Source: Burkholderiaceae bacterium (GTDB taxonomy: Bacteria; Pseudomonadota; Gammaproteobacteria; Burkholderiales; Burkholderiaceae_C). From it: 64,000 nucleotides of DNA. Positions 24,920 through 34,111 of this stretch are shown here, one piece after another. Within the stretch, counting starts at the first letter, position 1, and every line of letters starts with the position of its first letter. The position numbers and the translations under genes were made by a program. Location of the stretch: NCBI GenBank assembly GCA_024235895.1, contig JACKLM010000002.1, positions 434,001 to 498,000 of the forward strand, written 5' to 3'. A model generated the notes under the pieces. That model made no database searches. It was not told the origin of the DNA and saw only the letters and a list, made by a program, of their open reading frames with translations.

Positions 24920-25843
24920 GTGGTGCAGGGGATCAAGCCGGTCGAACGTGCGCCGGGGCTGGTCGAGCAGGTCTACGAGGCGCTGCGCGCGCAGCTGCGC
25001 GGCGGCGAGCTCGAGGTCGGCCAGCCGCTGCAGGAGCTGCAGCTCGCCGAGCGGCTGGGCGTGTCGCGCACCCCCGTGCGCGAAGCGATGGCCCGGCTGG
25101 CCAGCGAGGGGCTGCTCGCCACCGAGCGGCGCAGCTACACGGTGCCGGCGCTGACACGGCGCGATATCGACGATATCTACGAGCTGCGCTTTCTGCTCGA
25201 GCCGGCGGCGCTGCGCCGCATCGCGCCGCTGACCGCCGACCGCGCGGCGCGGGCGTCGATCGACGCCGCGCTCGCCGACGCCGCGAGCGCGCACCGCGAC
25301 GGCGACAGCGCCGGCTTTCGCGATGCCAACGTGCGCTACCGCGCCGCCTGGCTCGCCCTCGTGCCCAACCCGCGGCTGGTGCGCACGATCGAGCTCTACG
25401 CCGACCACATGCAGCATATCCGCGCGCTGACGCTGGGCGACGCCGGCGTGCGCGCGATCGTGCTGCGCGGGCTGCAGCGCATCACCGCGGCGCTCGCCGC
25501 CGGCGACGGCGACGCCGCCGCGACAGCGCTGCACGCGCACCTGACCGAGGCGCGGCGCGCCTTCCTGCAGGCGACCGGGCTGGACGCCGAAGCGGCCGGC
25601 GAAGGAGCTTCGCGCACCGGCGCTGCGCCCGGCGCCGGCGTCGGGGCCGATGGCCGCGGCTGCGGCGGCACGGCCGCGAGCGCGGATGACACGGCGGCCG
25701 GCGCGATCCCGGCGGGCGCACGGGCGGGCCCGGCCGTCAGCGTGCGCAAGACCGCCGGCGCCACCCGCCCACGGGCGGCGGCCAAGGCGGTACGCGCCGC
25801 CGCGGCCGGCGTGAACCGCAAACGCGAGAGGACGCCACGATGA
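24920..25843 (+). CDS. GntR-family (FCD/FadR subfamily) transcriptional regulator of the catabolic operon
   Basis: I choose GTG 24920, which has GGAGG 5 nt upstream and leaves the operator outside the gene; ATG 24884 lies inside the palindrome and lacks a ribosome site. 307 residues. Winged helix: LVEQVYEALRAQLRGGELEV, LQLAERLGVSRTPVREAMAR. FCD ligand domain: DDIYELRFLLEPAALRRI, RTIELYADHMQHIRAL, HAHLTEARRAFLQATG. From about residue 225 a 80-residue Ala/Gly-rich, finally basic tail (VNRKRERTPR) extends beyond the family. The stop overlaps the thiolase start (ATGA), so it is the first gene of the operon and probably autoregulated, with an intermediate as likely inducer (inference). Confidence 0.88.
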   Translation: MVQGIKPVERAPGLVEQVYEALRAQLRGGELEVGQPLQELQLAERLGVSRTPVREAMARLASEGLLATERRSYTVPALTRRDIDDIYELRFLLEPAALRRIAPLTADRAARASIDAALADAASAHRDGDSAGFRDANVRYRAAWLALVPNPRLVRTIELYADHMQHIRALTLGDAGVRAIVLRGLQRITAALAAGDGDAAATALHAHLTEARRAFLQATGLDAEAAGEGASRTGAAPGAGVGADGRGCGGTAASADDTAAGAIPAGARAGPAVSVRKTAGATRPRAAAKAVRAAAAGVNRKRERTPR

Positions 25844-27051
25844 ACTGGCCCTGCGAGATCCCCTACGGCGCCTACTGGAGCACGCCGTTCGTGCGCTGGC
25901 AGGGCAGCTTCGCGCTGCTGCACAGCGTCGAGTTCGCGGCGCATGTCGCGCGAGGCGAGCTGGCGCGGCGCGGCATCGACGCCGCGCAGGCCTTCGACCA
26001 TGGCGTGCTCGGCTTCTCGGTGCCGCAGAAGCATTCCTTCTACGGCCTGCCCTGGCTGGCCGGGCTGATCGGCGCGCCGCGCCTGGCCGGGCCGACGCTG
26101 ATGCAGGCCTGCGCCACCGGCGTGCGCACGCTGCTGGCCGGTGCGCAGGAGGTCGCCGCCGGCATGGCCGGCTGCTCGCTCGTCGTCACCTGCGACCGCA
26201 CCAGCAACGGCCCGCACCTGTATTACCCCAACCCGCGCGGCCCGGGCGGCACCGGCGCGGCCGAGGACTGGGTGATGGACAACTTCGGCTGCGACCCGCT
26301 GGGGCCGCACTCGATGCTCGCCACGGCCGAAAACGTCGCCCGCCGCCACGGCATCACGACCGCCGAGCAGCACGAGGTCGTGCTGCAGCGCGAGGCGCAA
26401 TATGCCGACGCGCTGGCCGGCGGTGCGGCCTTCCTGAAGCGCTTCATGACGCTGCCGTTCGAGGTGCCCGCGCCGGGCTACCGCAAGGTGGCCGCGACGC
26501 TCGAAGGCGACGAAGGCATCAGCCGCTCGACGCCCGAGGGGTTGGCGGCGCTGAAGCCCGTGCAGCCCGGTGGCAGCGTCACCTTCGGCGGCCAGACGCA
26601 CCCGGCCGACGGCAATGCGGCGATCGTCGTCGCCACCCCGGCGCGCGCGCGCGAGCTGTCGCGTGACCCGAAGATCGCGGTGCGGCTGCTCGGCTTCGGC
26701 CAGGCGCGCGTCGAGCTGGCGCACATGCCCGAGGCGACGGTGCCGGCGGCCGAGCGCGCGCTCACGCAGGCGGGTCTGGCGATCGGGCAGGTCGACCTCG
26801 TCAAGACGCACAACCCGTTCGCGGTCAACGACGTCTATTTCGCCCGCGCCACCGGCATCGACTGGCGGGCGATGAACCCCTACGGCTGCTCGCTCGTCTG
26901 GGGCCACCCGCAGGCGCCGATGGGTACGCGCGCGATCGTCGAGCTGATCGAGGCGCTGGCGTTGCGCGGCGGCGGGCGCGGGCTGTTCACCGGCTGCGCC
27001 GCCGGCGACTCGGCGATGGCGGTCGTGCTCGAAGTCGGCGACGCCCGTTGA
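25840..27051 (+). CDS. iaaA: Thiolase, proposed 3-oxoacyl-CoA thiolase of the indoleacetate-type pathway
   Basis: 403 residues (MNWPCEIPYGAYWSTPFVRW). Thiolase fold with nucleophile Cys91 in LMQACATGVRTL, His356 in NPYGCSLVWGHPQAP and the second Cys386 in FTGCAAGDSAMAV. The usual NPxGGAIAxGHPxGATG box is changed to NPYGCSLVWGHPQAPMGTR, so it is a diverged subgroup, but all catalytic residues are present. In the iaa pathway the thiolase cleaves 2-aminobenzoylacetyl-CoA to 2-aminobenzoyl-CoA and acetyl-CoA. First enzyme gene after the regulator, as iaaA precedes iaaB in Aromatoleum; the symbol rests on order and family. Confidence 0.75.
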   Translation: MNWPCEIPYGAYWSTPFVRWQGSFALLHSVEFAAHVARGELARRGIDAAQAFDHGVLGFSVPQKHSFYGLPWLAGLIGAPRLAGPTLMQACATGVRTLLAGAQEVAAGMAGCSLVVTCDRTSNGPHLYYPNPRGPGGTGAAEDWVMDNFGCDPLGPHSMLATAENVARRHGITTAEQHEVVLQREAQYADALAGGAAFLKRFMTLPFEVPAPGYRKVAATLEGDEGISRSTPEGLAALKPVQPGGSVTFGGQTHPADGNAAIVVATPARARELSRDPKIAVRLLGFGQARVELAHMPEATVPAAERALTQAGLAIGQVDLVKTHNPFAVNDVYFARATGIDWRAMNPYGCSLVWGHPQAPMGTRAIVELIEALALRGGGRGLFTGCAAGDSAMAVVLEVGDAR

Positions 27052-27062
27052 GGAGATCCGAG

Positions 27063-28673
27063 GTGGTCGACACCCCCTTCGCCGACTGGATCCACGCCCA
27101 GGCCGCGCGTCGCGGCGAGGCGCCGGCGCTGCGATTCGGCGGCGAGGCGATCGGCTGGGCCTCGTTCGCGCGCGGCATCGACGAAGCGGCCGCGGCGCTG
27201 GCTGCCGCCGGCATCGGTCGCGGCGCGGTCGTCGCCTGGCTCGGGCTGAACAGCCCGGCGATGCTCGCGATGCTGTGGGCCTGCGCGCGCCGCGGCGCGC
27301 TGCTGATGCCGCTGAACTGGCGGCTCGCACCGCCCGAGCACCGCGCGATGCTGGCCGAGGCGTCGCCCGCAGTCTTCGTCGCCGAGCCGATATTCGCCGC
27401 CGCGAGCGCGGCCGCCGGCGTCGCGCCGGTGGGCACGCGCTGCGTGCTCGTCGACGAAGGCATCGACGCTGCCGCGCAAGGCGCTGCGCCGGCCTCGGCG
27501 GGCACGGTGCCGCCGCTGGGCTGGCCGCGCTGGGCGGACTTCATCGCCGCGGGGGCCGGCCGCGGCGGGCAAGCCGCGGATGCGGGCGCGCCCGACCCAC
27601 GCACGCCGCTGCTGCTGTGTTACACCTCGGGGTCGACCGGCCGTCCCAAGGGCGTCGTGCTGAGCGCCGACGCGCTGGCGGCGAATGCCGACGCCAGCGT
27701 CGACATGCACGCGCTGACGCCGCAAGACCGCGTGCTGACGACGCTGCCGCTGTTCCACGTCGGCGGGCTCAACATCCTGACCACGCCCGCGCTGCGCGCC
27801 GGCTGCACCGTCACCCTGCACGCCCGGTTCGACCCCGACGCCGCCTTCGACGCCATCGAGCGCGACCGCATCACGCTGACCGTGCTGGTGCCGGCGCAGC
27901 TCGAGGCGATGATGGCGCATCCGCGCTGGGCGGGGGCCGACCTGTCCAGCCTGCGCAGCATCAGCACCGGGTCGACGATCGTGCCCGAGCGGCTGATCCG
28001 CGCCGTGCACGCGCGCGGCGTGCCGCTGATCCAGGTCTGGGGCGCGACCGAGACCTGCCCGATCGCATCCTGCCTGCACGCCGACGAGGCCCGGCGCAAG
28101 ACCGGATCCGCCGGCCGCGCCGCCGCCGGCGTGCAGCTTCGCATCGTCGACGCCGCTGGCGCCGACGCGAGCGTCGGCGCCAGCGGCGAGATCCTGGTGC
28201 GCGGGCGCAGCGTGATGGACGGCTACTGGCGCGACCCCGACGCCAGCGCACGTGCGCTGGCCGACGGCTGGTTCCACTCCGGCGACAGCGGGCATCTCGA
28301 CACCGAGGGCTTTCTGTGGGTCGACGGCCGGCTCAAGGACATGATCATCTCCGGCGGCGAGAACGTCAGCCCGGCCGAGGTCGAGGCGGTGCTGCTCGAC
28401 GACCCGGAGGTCGCCGAATGCGCCGTCGTCGGCCAGCCCGATTCGCGCTGGGGCGAGGTCGTCGTCGCCGTCGTCGTGCCGCGCGCCGGCTGCGCGCCAT
28501 CGGCGGGGCGCCTGATGGGTTTGTACGAGGGCCGGCTGGCGCGCTTCAAGCATCCGAAGCGCCTGCTGCTGGTCGACGCGCTGCCGCGCACCGCGCTGGG
28601 CAAGGTGCGCAAGGAGGACGTGCGGGGGCTCGCCATCCGCATGCTGCAAGATCAGGCCGAGGGGGTCGCATGA
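27063..28673 (+). CDS. iaaB: AMP-forming acyl-CoA ligase, proposed indoleacetate-CoA ligase
   Basis: 536 residues from GTG 27063 with GAGGAG about 8 nt upstream, 11 nt after the thiolase stop. ANL superfamily: P-loop LLCYTSGSTGRPKGVVLS, WGATETCPIA, hinge region WFHSGDSGHLDTEGFLWVDG, GGENVSPAEVEAVL, and the catalytic Lys in LPRTALGKVRKED. It activates a carboxylic acid to the CoA thioester with ATP. In Aromatoleum IaaB is a specific indoleacetate-CoA ligase encoded next to the thiolase; the same position here supports the assignment, but a second ligase lies at 45728 and the substrate split between them is unproven. Confidence 0.72.
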   Translation: MVDTPFADWIHAQAARRGEAPALRFGGEAIGWASFARGIDEAAAALAAAGIGRGAVVAWLGLNSPAMLAMLWACARRGALLMPLNWRLAPPEHRAMLAEASPAVFVAEPIFAAASAAAGVAPVGTRCVLVDEGIDAAAQGAAPASAGTVPPLGWPRWADFIAAGAGRGGQAADAGAPDPRTPLLLCYTSGSTGRPKGVVLSADALAANADASVDMHALTPQDRVLTTLPLFHVGGLNILTTPALRAGCTVTLHARFDPDAAFDAIERDRITLTVLVPAQLEAMMAHPRWAGADLSSLRSISTGSTIVPERLIRAVHARGVPLIQVWGATETCPIASCLHADEARRKTGSAGRAAAGVQLRIVDAAGADASVGASGEILVRGRSVMDGYWRDPDASARALADGWFHSGDSGHLDTEGFLWVDGRLKDMIISGGENVSPAEVEAVLLDDPEVAECAVVGQPDSRWGEVVVAVVVPRAGCAPSAGRLMGLYEGRLARFKHPKRLLLVDALPRTALGKVRKEDVRGLAIRMLQDQAEGVA

Positions 28674-30775
28674 CGATCAAGCTGGGCATCGACGTCGGGG
28701 GGACCTTCACCGACTTCGTCGTCGCCGAGGACGGCACGCCGCCGCGCATCCACAAGACGCTGTCGACGCCGCACGACCCGTCGGAGGCGGTCGTCGCCGG
28801 GCTTGCGCAGATCGCCGCCGCGATGGACCCGCCGCGGTCGGTGCGCGATTTCGTCGCCGGCGTCGACACCATCGTCCACGGCACCACCGTGACGACCAAC
28901 GCGACGCTGACCTCGACCGGCGCCAGGACCGCGCTGCTGACGACCGAGGGCGTGCGCGACGCGCTGGAGATGCGCCGCGGCATCCGCGAGGCGCAGTACG
29001 ACAACCGCTATACCAACGTCGTGCCCCTGGTGCCGCGCGCGCGCCGGCTCGGCATCGCCGGGCGCATCGACCGCGACGGGCGCGAGATCGCGCCGCTCGA
29101 TCTCGCTGCCGTGCGCGCGGCCGTGCAGCGCTGGCGCGACGACGGCGTGCAGGCGGTCGCGGTGTGCTTCATGAACGCCTTCGCCAACCCGGCCCACGAG
29201 CAGGCTGCGGCCGCGATCGTCCGCGCCGAATGGCCCGAGGCCTACCTGTCGGTGTCGACCGAGGTGCTGCCGGCGATCCGCTTCTACGACCGCGTCAGCA
29301 CGACCGCGCTCAACGCCTACGTCGGGCCCAAGCTCGGCCACTACCTCGACCGGCTCGTCGAGCGCCTGGCCGGCGTCGGCTTCGGCGGGCTGCTGCTGAT
29401 CATGCAGTCCAACGGCGGCGTCATCACGCCGGCCGCGGCGCGCGCCAAGGCGGCGCTGACGCTGCTGTCGGGGCCCTCGGGCGGCCCCGGTGCCGGGCTG
29501 CACTATGTCGCCGCGCTCGGGCGCGACCGCGTCATCACGACCGACATGGGCGGCACCAGCTTCGAGGCCTCGGTCGCGGTCGGCATGCCGCTGGTCAAGA
29601 ACGACGGCGAGATCGCGCGCCACCGCATCGCGCTGCCGATGCTCGACATCCACACCATCGGCGCCGGCGGCGGGTCGATCGGCTGGCTCGACGATGGCGG
29701 GCTGCTTCGCATGGGGCCGCAGAGCGCCGGCGCCGACCCCGGCCCGGCCTGCTACGGCCGTGGCGGCACGCTGCCGACGACGACCGACGCCAACCTCGTG
29801 CTCGGCTACCTCGACCCGGGCTACTTCGCCGGCGGCACGATGCCGCTGGACGTGGCCGCGGCGCGGCGCGCGATCGAGACCCACATCGCGCGCCCGATGG
29901 GGCTCAGCATCGAGCAGGCCGCCGCCGGCATGTACCGCGTGGCCTGCAACAACATGGCGCAGGGGGTGCGCGAGGTGACGATCAAGCGCGGATTCGACCC
30001 GCGCGAGTTCCCGCTCATCCCCGGCGGCGGCGCCGGCCCGATCCACGGTTGCACGATCTGCAGCGAGCTCGGCATCCCGCTGCAGGTGGTGCCGCGCGAG
30101 GCCTCGGTGCTGTGCGCCTTCGGCATGCTGATGGGCGAGTTGCGGCACGATTTCGTCCGCACCTTCGTGACCCGGCTCGATGCGATCGACTGGGACGCGC
30201 TGGCCGCGCGCGTCGCCGAGATGGCGGGCGAGGGCGACCGGCTGCTCGCCGACGAGCGCGTGCCGCCGGCGCGCCGGCGGCACGCGCTCAGGCTCGACTG
30301 CCGCTACCTGAAGCAGTACCACGAGGTCTCGGTCGAGGTGCCGATGCACGCGATCGACCAGCGCGACGCCGGCGCGATCGCGCGCGCCTTCCACGACGAG
30401 CACAAGCGTCTGTACGGCTACACGCTCGAGGTCGAGGGCAGCCCGGTCGAGATCATCAACCTGCGGCTGCAGGCGGTCGGAGCGGTCGACCGGCCCGAGC
30501 CGCGGCGCGAGCGGCGCGGCGACGCCGACGCCAGCCGCGCGGTCAAGGGCCGGCGCAGCGTCTACGTGCCCGAGCGCGACGCCTTCGCCGAGATCCCGGT
30601 CTACGACGGCCACGCGCTGCGCTGCGGCCACCGCATCGCCGGCCCGGCGCTGATCGAGCAGCGCACGACGGCGATCTTCGTCAGCGACGGCTTCGACGGC
30701 GTCGTCGACGCGCTCGGCTCCTTCGTGCTGCACGCCAAGGGGCGCGAGGATCTCGTCGCCTCGGCGCTGGACTGA
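28670..30775 (+). CDS. iaaC: Hydantoinase A/5-oxoprolinase-like subunit, proposed ring-opening ATPase subunit
   Basis: 701 residues from ATG 28670, overlapping the ligase stop by 4 nt. HyuA family: phosphate-binding GIDVGGTFTDFVVAEDG, VHGTTVTTNATLTSTGARTA, TLLSGPSGGPGAGLHY, TDMGGTSFEASV, HTIGAGGGSIGWLD, REFPLIPGGGAGPIHG. The ATPase fold activates an amide/lactam or ketone. With the HyuB subunit downstream it would open the 2-oxoindole (lactam) ring of oxindoleacetate, the role proposed for IaaC/IaaE. Acetone-carboxylase-type chemistry is an alternative, but the mutase and CoA-transferase context favours lactam hydrolysis. Confidence 0.78.
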   Translation: MTIKLGIDVGGTFTDFVVAEDGTPPRIHKTLSTPHDPSEAVVAGLAQIAAAMDPPRSVRDFVAGVDTIVHGTTVTTNATLTSTGARTALLTTEGVRDALEMRRGIREAQYDNRYTNVVPLVPRARRLGIAGRIDRDGREIAPLDLAAVRAAVQRWRDDGVQAVAVCFMNAFANPAHEQAAAAIVRAEWPEAYLSVSTEVLPAIRFYDRVSTTALNAYVGPKLGHYLDRLVERLAGVGFGGLLLIMQSNGGVITPAAARAKAALTLLSGPSGGPGAGLHYVAALGRDRVITTDMGGTSFEASVAVGMPLVKNDGEIARHRIALPMLDIHTIGAGGGSIGWLDDGGLLRMGPQSAGADPGPACYGRGGTLPTTTDANLVLGYLDPGYFAGGTMPLDVAAARRAIETHIARPMGLSIEQAAAGMYRVACNNMAQGVREVTIKRGFDPREFPLIPGGGAGPIHGCTICSELGIPLQVVPREASVLCAFGMLMGELRHDFVRTFVTRLDAIDWDALAARVAEMAGEGDRLLADERVPPARRRHALRLDCRYLKQYHEVSVEVPMHAIDQRDAGAIARAFHDEHKRLYGYTLEVEGSPVEIINLRLQAVGAVDRPEPRRERRGDADASRAVKGRRSVYVPERDAFAEIPVYDGHALRCGHRIAGPALIEQRTTAIFVSDGFDGVVDALGSFVLHAKGREDLVASALD

Positions 30776-30796
30776 CCTCTTCACGGAGACCCGACG

Positions 30797-32494
30797 ATGG
30801 ACATCGACCCGATCCTGCTTTCGGTCTACGCGCGCAGCTTCAAGGCGATCACCGACGAGATGAGCATCTCGATGGAGCGCACGACGCGCAGCCCGATCCT
30901 GTGCGAGGCCAAGGACTACGTCACCGGGCTGTACGACGCCGAGGGGCGGATGCTGGAGCAGACCGAGAACCTGCCGATCCTCGCGTTCTCGCTCGCGCCG
31001 GTGTGCAAGCACATCCGCAAGACCTTCGACGGCGACATCCACGACGGCGATGTCTTCTTCCACAACGATGTCTTCACGCTGGGCAACCAGAACAACGACG
31101 TCGCCGTCTTCCGCCCGGTGTTCGAGGCCGGCCAGCTGATCGGCTGGACCGCGGTCAAGGGGCACCAGGCCGATATCGGCGGCGCGGTGGCCGGCGGCTA
31201 CAACCCGAATGCGGTCGAGGTCTGGCAGGAGGCGCTGCGCATCCCGGCGGTCAAGGTCGTCGACCGCGGCGTGCTGCGCAAGGATGTCTGGAACCTGATC
31301 TTCGCCAACGTGCGGCTGGATATCGTCCAGCACGACATGAAGGCCGAGATGGGCGCCTGCGAGGTCGGCGCGCGCCGGCTCGTCGAGCTGGTGCGCAAGT
31401 ACGGCGTGGCGAGCTACGAGGCGCACAAGCAGGCGCTGTTCGACGCCACGCGGCGCATGATGGAGGCCGAGATCGCCAAGATCCCGCCCGGGCGCTACCG
31501 CGGCGAGGGCTACGTCTACTACGACGGCCGCCACGAAGGCAGCAAGTTCACGATCCGGGTCGATATCGAGGTACGGGGCAAGTCGATCCGCTTCGACTAC
31601 TCGCGCACCGACGCGCAGACCAACGGCTTCGTCAACGGCACCTTCACCTCGAGCGCCTCGGCGACCATCCTGACGCTGCTGCAGATGGTCAACCCCGACA
31701 TCCCGCACAACGAGGGCATGGTCGAGCCGATCGAGATCGTGATCCCCGAGGGCACGATCCTCAACGCCGCCTACCCGAAGGCGACGACCTTCGGCAACCA
31801 CCTGTGCCCGCCGAATGCCGACGCGATCCAGCGCGCGCTCGCCGACGTCCTGCCCGACCGCGTCACCGCCGGCTGGAACAACCTGCTCGCGTCGCTGACC
31901 ACCGGCATCGACCCCGGCACCGGCGAGAAATATGTCGACATCGGCTTCATGGGGCTGAAGGGTGGCTCCGGCGCGCTGCCGGGGTGCGACGGCTACGACC
32001 ACATCGGGATGATCGACGCCAGCGGCGGCGTGCTCGACCAGGACTACGAGATGTTCGAGCGCCAGACCCCGCACCGGCTGATCCGCCACGAGCTGCTCGC
32101 CGACTCGGCCGGCGCCGGCCAGTGGCGCGGCGGGCTCGGGGTGGAGACGATCTTCGAGATCGGCAGCGACGATACCCAGCTCGTGACCTTCGGCGACGGC
32201 GACTTCGAGGGCGCGTTCGGGCTGGCCGGCGGCCACGGCGCGGGGCTCAACTTCATCCGCCTGACCACCCCCGACGGGCGCGAGGTCGTGCCGCGCAACA
32301 AGGACCTGATCACGGGTGTGCCCAAGGGCACGATCTACCACCAGGTCGCCAGCGGCGGCGGAGGCTGGGGCGACCCCAGGCAGCGCGACCGCCGCCTGCT
32401 GGCCGAGGAGGTCCGCAACGGCATCGTCAGCCGCGAGGCGGCGATGCGCGACTACGGAATGACCGAGGCCGACCTGGCCGTCCTCGGCGCCTGA
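30797..32494 (+). CDS. iaaE: Hydantoinase B/5-oxoprolinase-like subunit, proposed ring-opening partner
   Basis: 565 residues, 21 nt after HyuA with GGAG before ATG. HyuB signatures: ISMERTTRSPILCEAKDYVT, DVFFHNDVFTLGNQNNDVAV, VKGHQADIGGAVAGGYNPNA, GNHLCPPNADAIQRALADVL, SGGGGWGDPRQRD. HyuB proteins carry the hydrolytic/metal site (conserved DxF..ND and KGHQADIG His/Asp residues) and act as a complex with HyuA. The pair is the proposed ATP-dependent enzyme that hydrolyses the N-heterocycle to 2-aminophenylsuccinate. Confidence 0.78.
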   Translation: MDIDPILLSVYARSFKAITDEMSISMERTTRSPILCEAKDYVTGLYDAEGRMLEQTENLPILAFSLAPVCKHIRKTFDGDIHDGDVFFHNDVFTLGNQNNDVAVFRPVFEAGQLIGWTAVKGHQADIGGAVAGGYNPNAVEVWQEALRIPAVKVVDRGVLRKDVWNLIFANVRLDIVQHDMKAEMGACEVGARRLVELVRKYGVASYEAHKQALFDATRRMMEAEIAKIPPGRYRGEGYVYYDGRHEGSKFTIRVDIEVRGKSIRFDYSRTDAQTNGFVNGTFTSSASATILTLLQMVNPDIPHNEGMVEPIEIVIPEGTILNAAYPKATTFGNHLCPPNADAIQRALADVLPDRVTAGWNNLLASLTTGIDPGTGEKYVDIGFMGLKGGSGALPGCDGYDHIGMIDASGGVLDQDYEMFERQTPHRLIRHELLADSAGAGQWRGGLGVETIFEIGSDDTQLVTFGDGDFEGAFGLAGGHGAGLNFIRLTTPDGREVVPRNKDLITGVPKGTIYHQVASGGGGWGDPRQRDRRLLAEEVRNGIVSREAAMRDYGMTEADLAVLGA

Positions 32495-32525
32495 GCGCCG
32501 CACCGAGAGCCAGCCAAGGACCGCG

Positions 32526-33659
32526 ATGGACTTCGACCTCGACGACACCCAGCGCGCGATCCGCGACGCCTTCGCGCGCTTCGTCGACGATCGCGTCGTG
32601 CCGCAGGCGGCGGCGCTCGACGAGGCACGCGCCTACCCGCGCGAGCTGATGCACGAGCTGGCGCGGCTCGGGCTGTTCGGCATGCGCTACCCGCAGGAGG
32701 CGGGTGGATCCGGGCTGGCGCTGCCGGAATTCGCGCTCGCGCTGGAGGAGGTCGCGCGCGGGTCGATGTCGCTCGCCGGGGCGGCGGCGATGCAGTCGCT
32801 GATGGGGACCAAGTTCCTGCAGATGCTCGGCAACGACGATATCGTCGGCCGGCTCTTCGCGCCGGCGCTGGCGGGCGAGAAGATCGGCGCGATCTGCATG
32901 ACCGAGCCCGGCGCCGGGTCCGACCTGGGCGGCATCGCGACGAGTGCGCGCAAGGTCGACGGCGGCTATGTCCTGAATGGCCGCAAGACCTGGGTCACGG
33001 CGGCACCGGTGGCCGACTTCTTCACCGTCTTCGCCAAGGCCGGGCCCGAGCGCAAGCTCACGATCTTCCTCGTCGAGCGCGGATTCGAGGGGCTCGCGGT
33101 CGGGCGCGAGATCCACAAGATGGGGGTCTGGGCGCTGCCGACCTCGGAGCTGGCGCTGGACGACTGCTTCGTCCCCGACTCGCATCGCCTGTCGCTCGAG
33201 GAGGGCGATGGCGAGCAGCACCTGCGCAAGACGCTGGCCGAGATCCGCGTCATCACCGGCGCGATGGCGATCGGTGTGGCGCGCGCCGCGCTCGACGCCG
33301 CGCGCCGCTACGCCGGCGAGCGCAGCCAGTTCGGCAAGCCGATCGACCGCTTCCAGGCGATCCAGCTCAAGATCGCCGAGATGGCGACCGCGCTCGAATC
33401 CGCGCTGCACCTGGTGCGCTACGCCGCCTGGCTGCACGCCGCCGGCCGCCCGCACCACAAGGAGGCGGCGATGGCCAAGCTGCATGCCACCGAGACCGCC
33501 GCGATGGTCTGCGAGCAGGCGGCGCGCATCTTCGCCAGCTACGGCTACGCGATGGAGTATCCGGTCCAGCGCTACCTGCGCGACGTCCGCTTCACCCTCA
33601 TCGGCGGCGGCACGAGCGAAATCCTCAAACTCATCATCGCCAAGGAGGTGGGTGCATGA
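32526..33659 (+). CDS. iaaF: Acyl-CoA dehydrogenase, proposed decarboxylating benzylmalonyl-CoA dehydrogenase
   Basis: 377 residues, 31 nt after HyuB. FAD/substrate motifs: ICMTEPGAGSDLGGIATSAR, RKTWVTAAP, AGERSQFGKPIDRFQAIQLK, IGGGTSEILKLI. The Glu of the MCAD-type YEGT motif is Gly here, while Glu239 in AEIRVITGAMAIG occupies the isovaleryl-CoA dehydrogenase-type catalytic position. In the iaa scheme IaaF oxidises and decarboxylates 2-aminobenzylmalonyl-CoA to 2-aminocinnamoyl-CoA, comparable to glutaryl-CoA dehydrogenase. The start of the mutase small subunit overlaps its stop, consistent with product hand-over. Confidence 0.78.
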   Translation: MDFDLDDTQRAIRDAFARFVDDRVVPQAAALDEARAYPRELMHELARLGLFGMRYPQEAGGSGLALPEFALALEEVARGSMSLAGAAAMQSLMGTKFLQMLGNDDIVGRLFAPALAGEKIGAICMTEPGAGSDLGGIATSARKVDGGYVLNGRKTWVTAAPVADFFTVFAKAGPERKLTIFLVERGFEGLAVGREIHKMGVWALPTSELALDDCFVPDSHRLSLEEGDGEQHLRKTLAEIRVITGAMAIGVARAALDAARRYAGERSQFGKPIDRFQAIQLKIAEMATALESALHLVRYAAWLHAAGRPHHKEAAMAKLHATETAAMVCEQAARIFASYGYAMEYPVQRYLRDVRFTLIGGGTSEILKLIIAKEVGA

Positions 33660-34111
33660 CATCCGACCGCTCGATCAGGGTGCTGCTGGCCAAGCCCGGG
33701 CTGGACGGCCACGACCAGGGGGCCAAGATCGTCGCGCGGGCGATGATCGACGCCGGCTTCGAGGTCCGCTACACCGGGCTGCGCCAGACCCCCGAGCAGG
33801 TGCGCGACGCCGCGCTGGCGCACGATGCCGACGTCGTCGCGCTGTCGAGCATGGCCGGCGCGCACCTGGCCTTCTGCCGGCGGCTGAAGCCGCTGCTCGA
33901 GGCCGCGGGGCTCGCCGACCGGCTGTGGATCATCGGCGGCAATATCCCGGCGCCCGATGTCGACGCGCTGCGCGCGCTCGGGTTTGCCGGCGTCTTCCCG
34001 GTCGGCACGCCGCTGGACGCGACCTGCGACTTCATCCGCGCGCACGCGCCGCGCCGCACGGCCGAGGCACGAGCCGGCGCCGCACGCACCGCCGAGGAGG
34101 CTGCACGATGA
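33656..34111 (+). CDS. B12-binding small subunit of an acyl-CoA mutase
   Basis: 151 residues (MTSDRSIRVLLAKPGLDGHD). Methylmalonyl-CoA mutase C-terminal cobalamin-binding domain: LDGHDQGAKIVARAM carries the DxHxxG lower ligand His, followed by VALSSMAGAHLAF and IIGGNIPAPDVDAL. It works with the large subunit encoded immediately downstream (4-nt overlap). Separate small subunits occur in isobutyryl-CoA, hydroxyisobutyryl-CoA and IaaG/IaaH-type mutases. I do not assign which of iaaG or iaaH this is. Confidence 0.88.
   Translation: MTSDRSIRVLLAKPGLDGHDQGAKIVARAMIDAGFEVRYTGLRQTPEQVRDAALAHDADVVALSSMAGAHLAFCRRLKPLLEAAGLADRLWIIGGNIPAPDVDALRALGFAGVFPVGTPLDATCDFIRAHAPRRTAEARAGAARTAEEAAR

Noticed and set aside
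28652..32548. A 1298-codon open frame on the minus strand opposite hyuA/hyuB
   Set aside because: Low-complexity Arg/Ala/Val sequence without motifs, exactly antisense to two well-supported genes.
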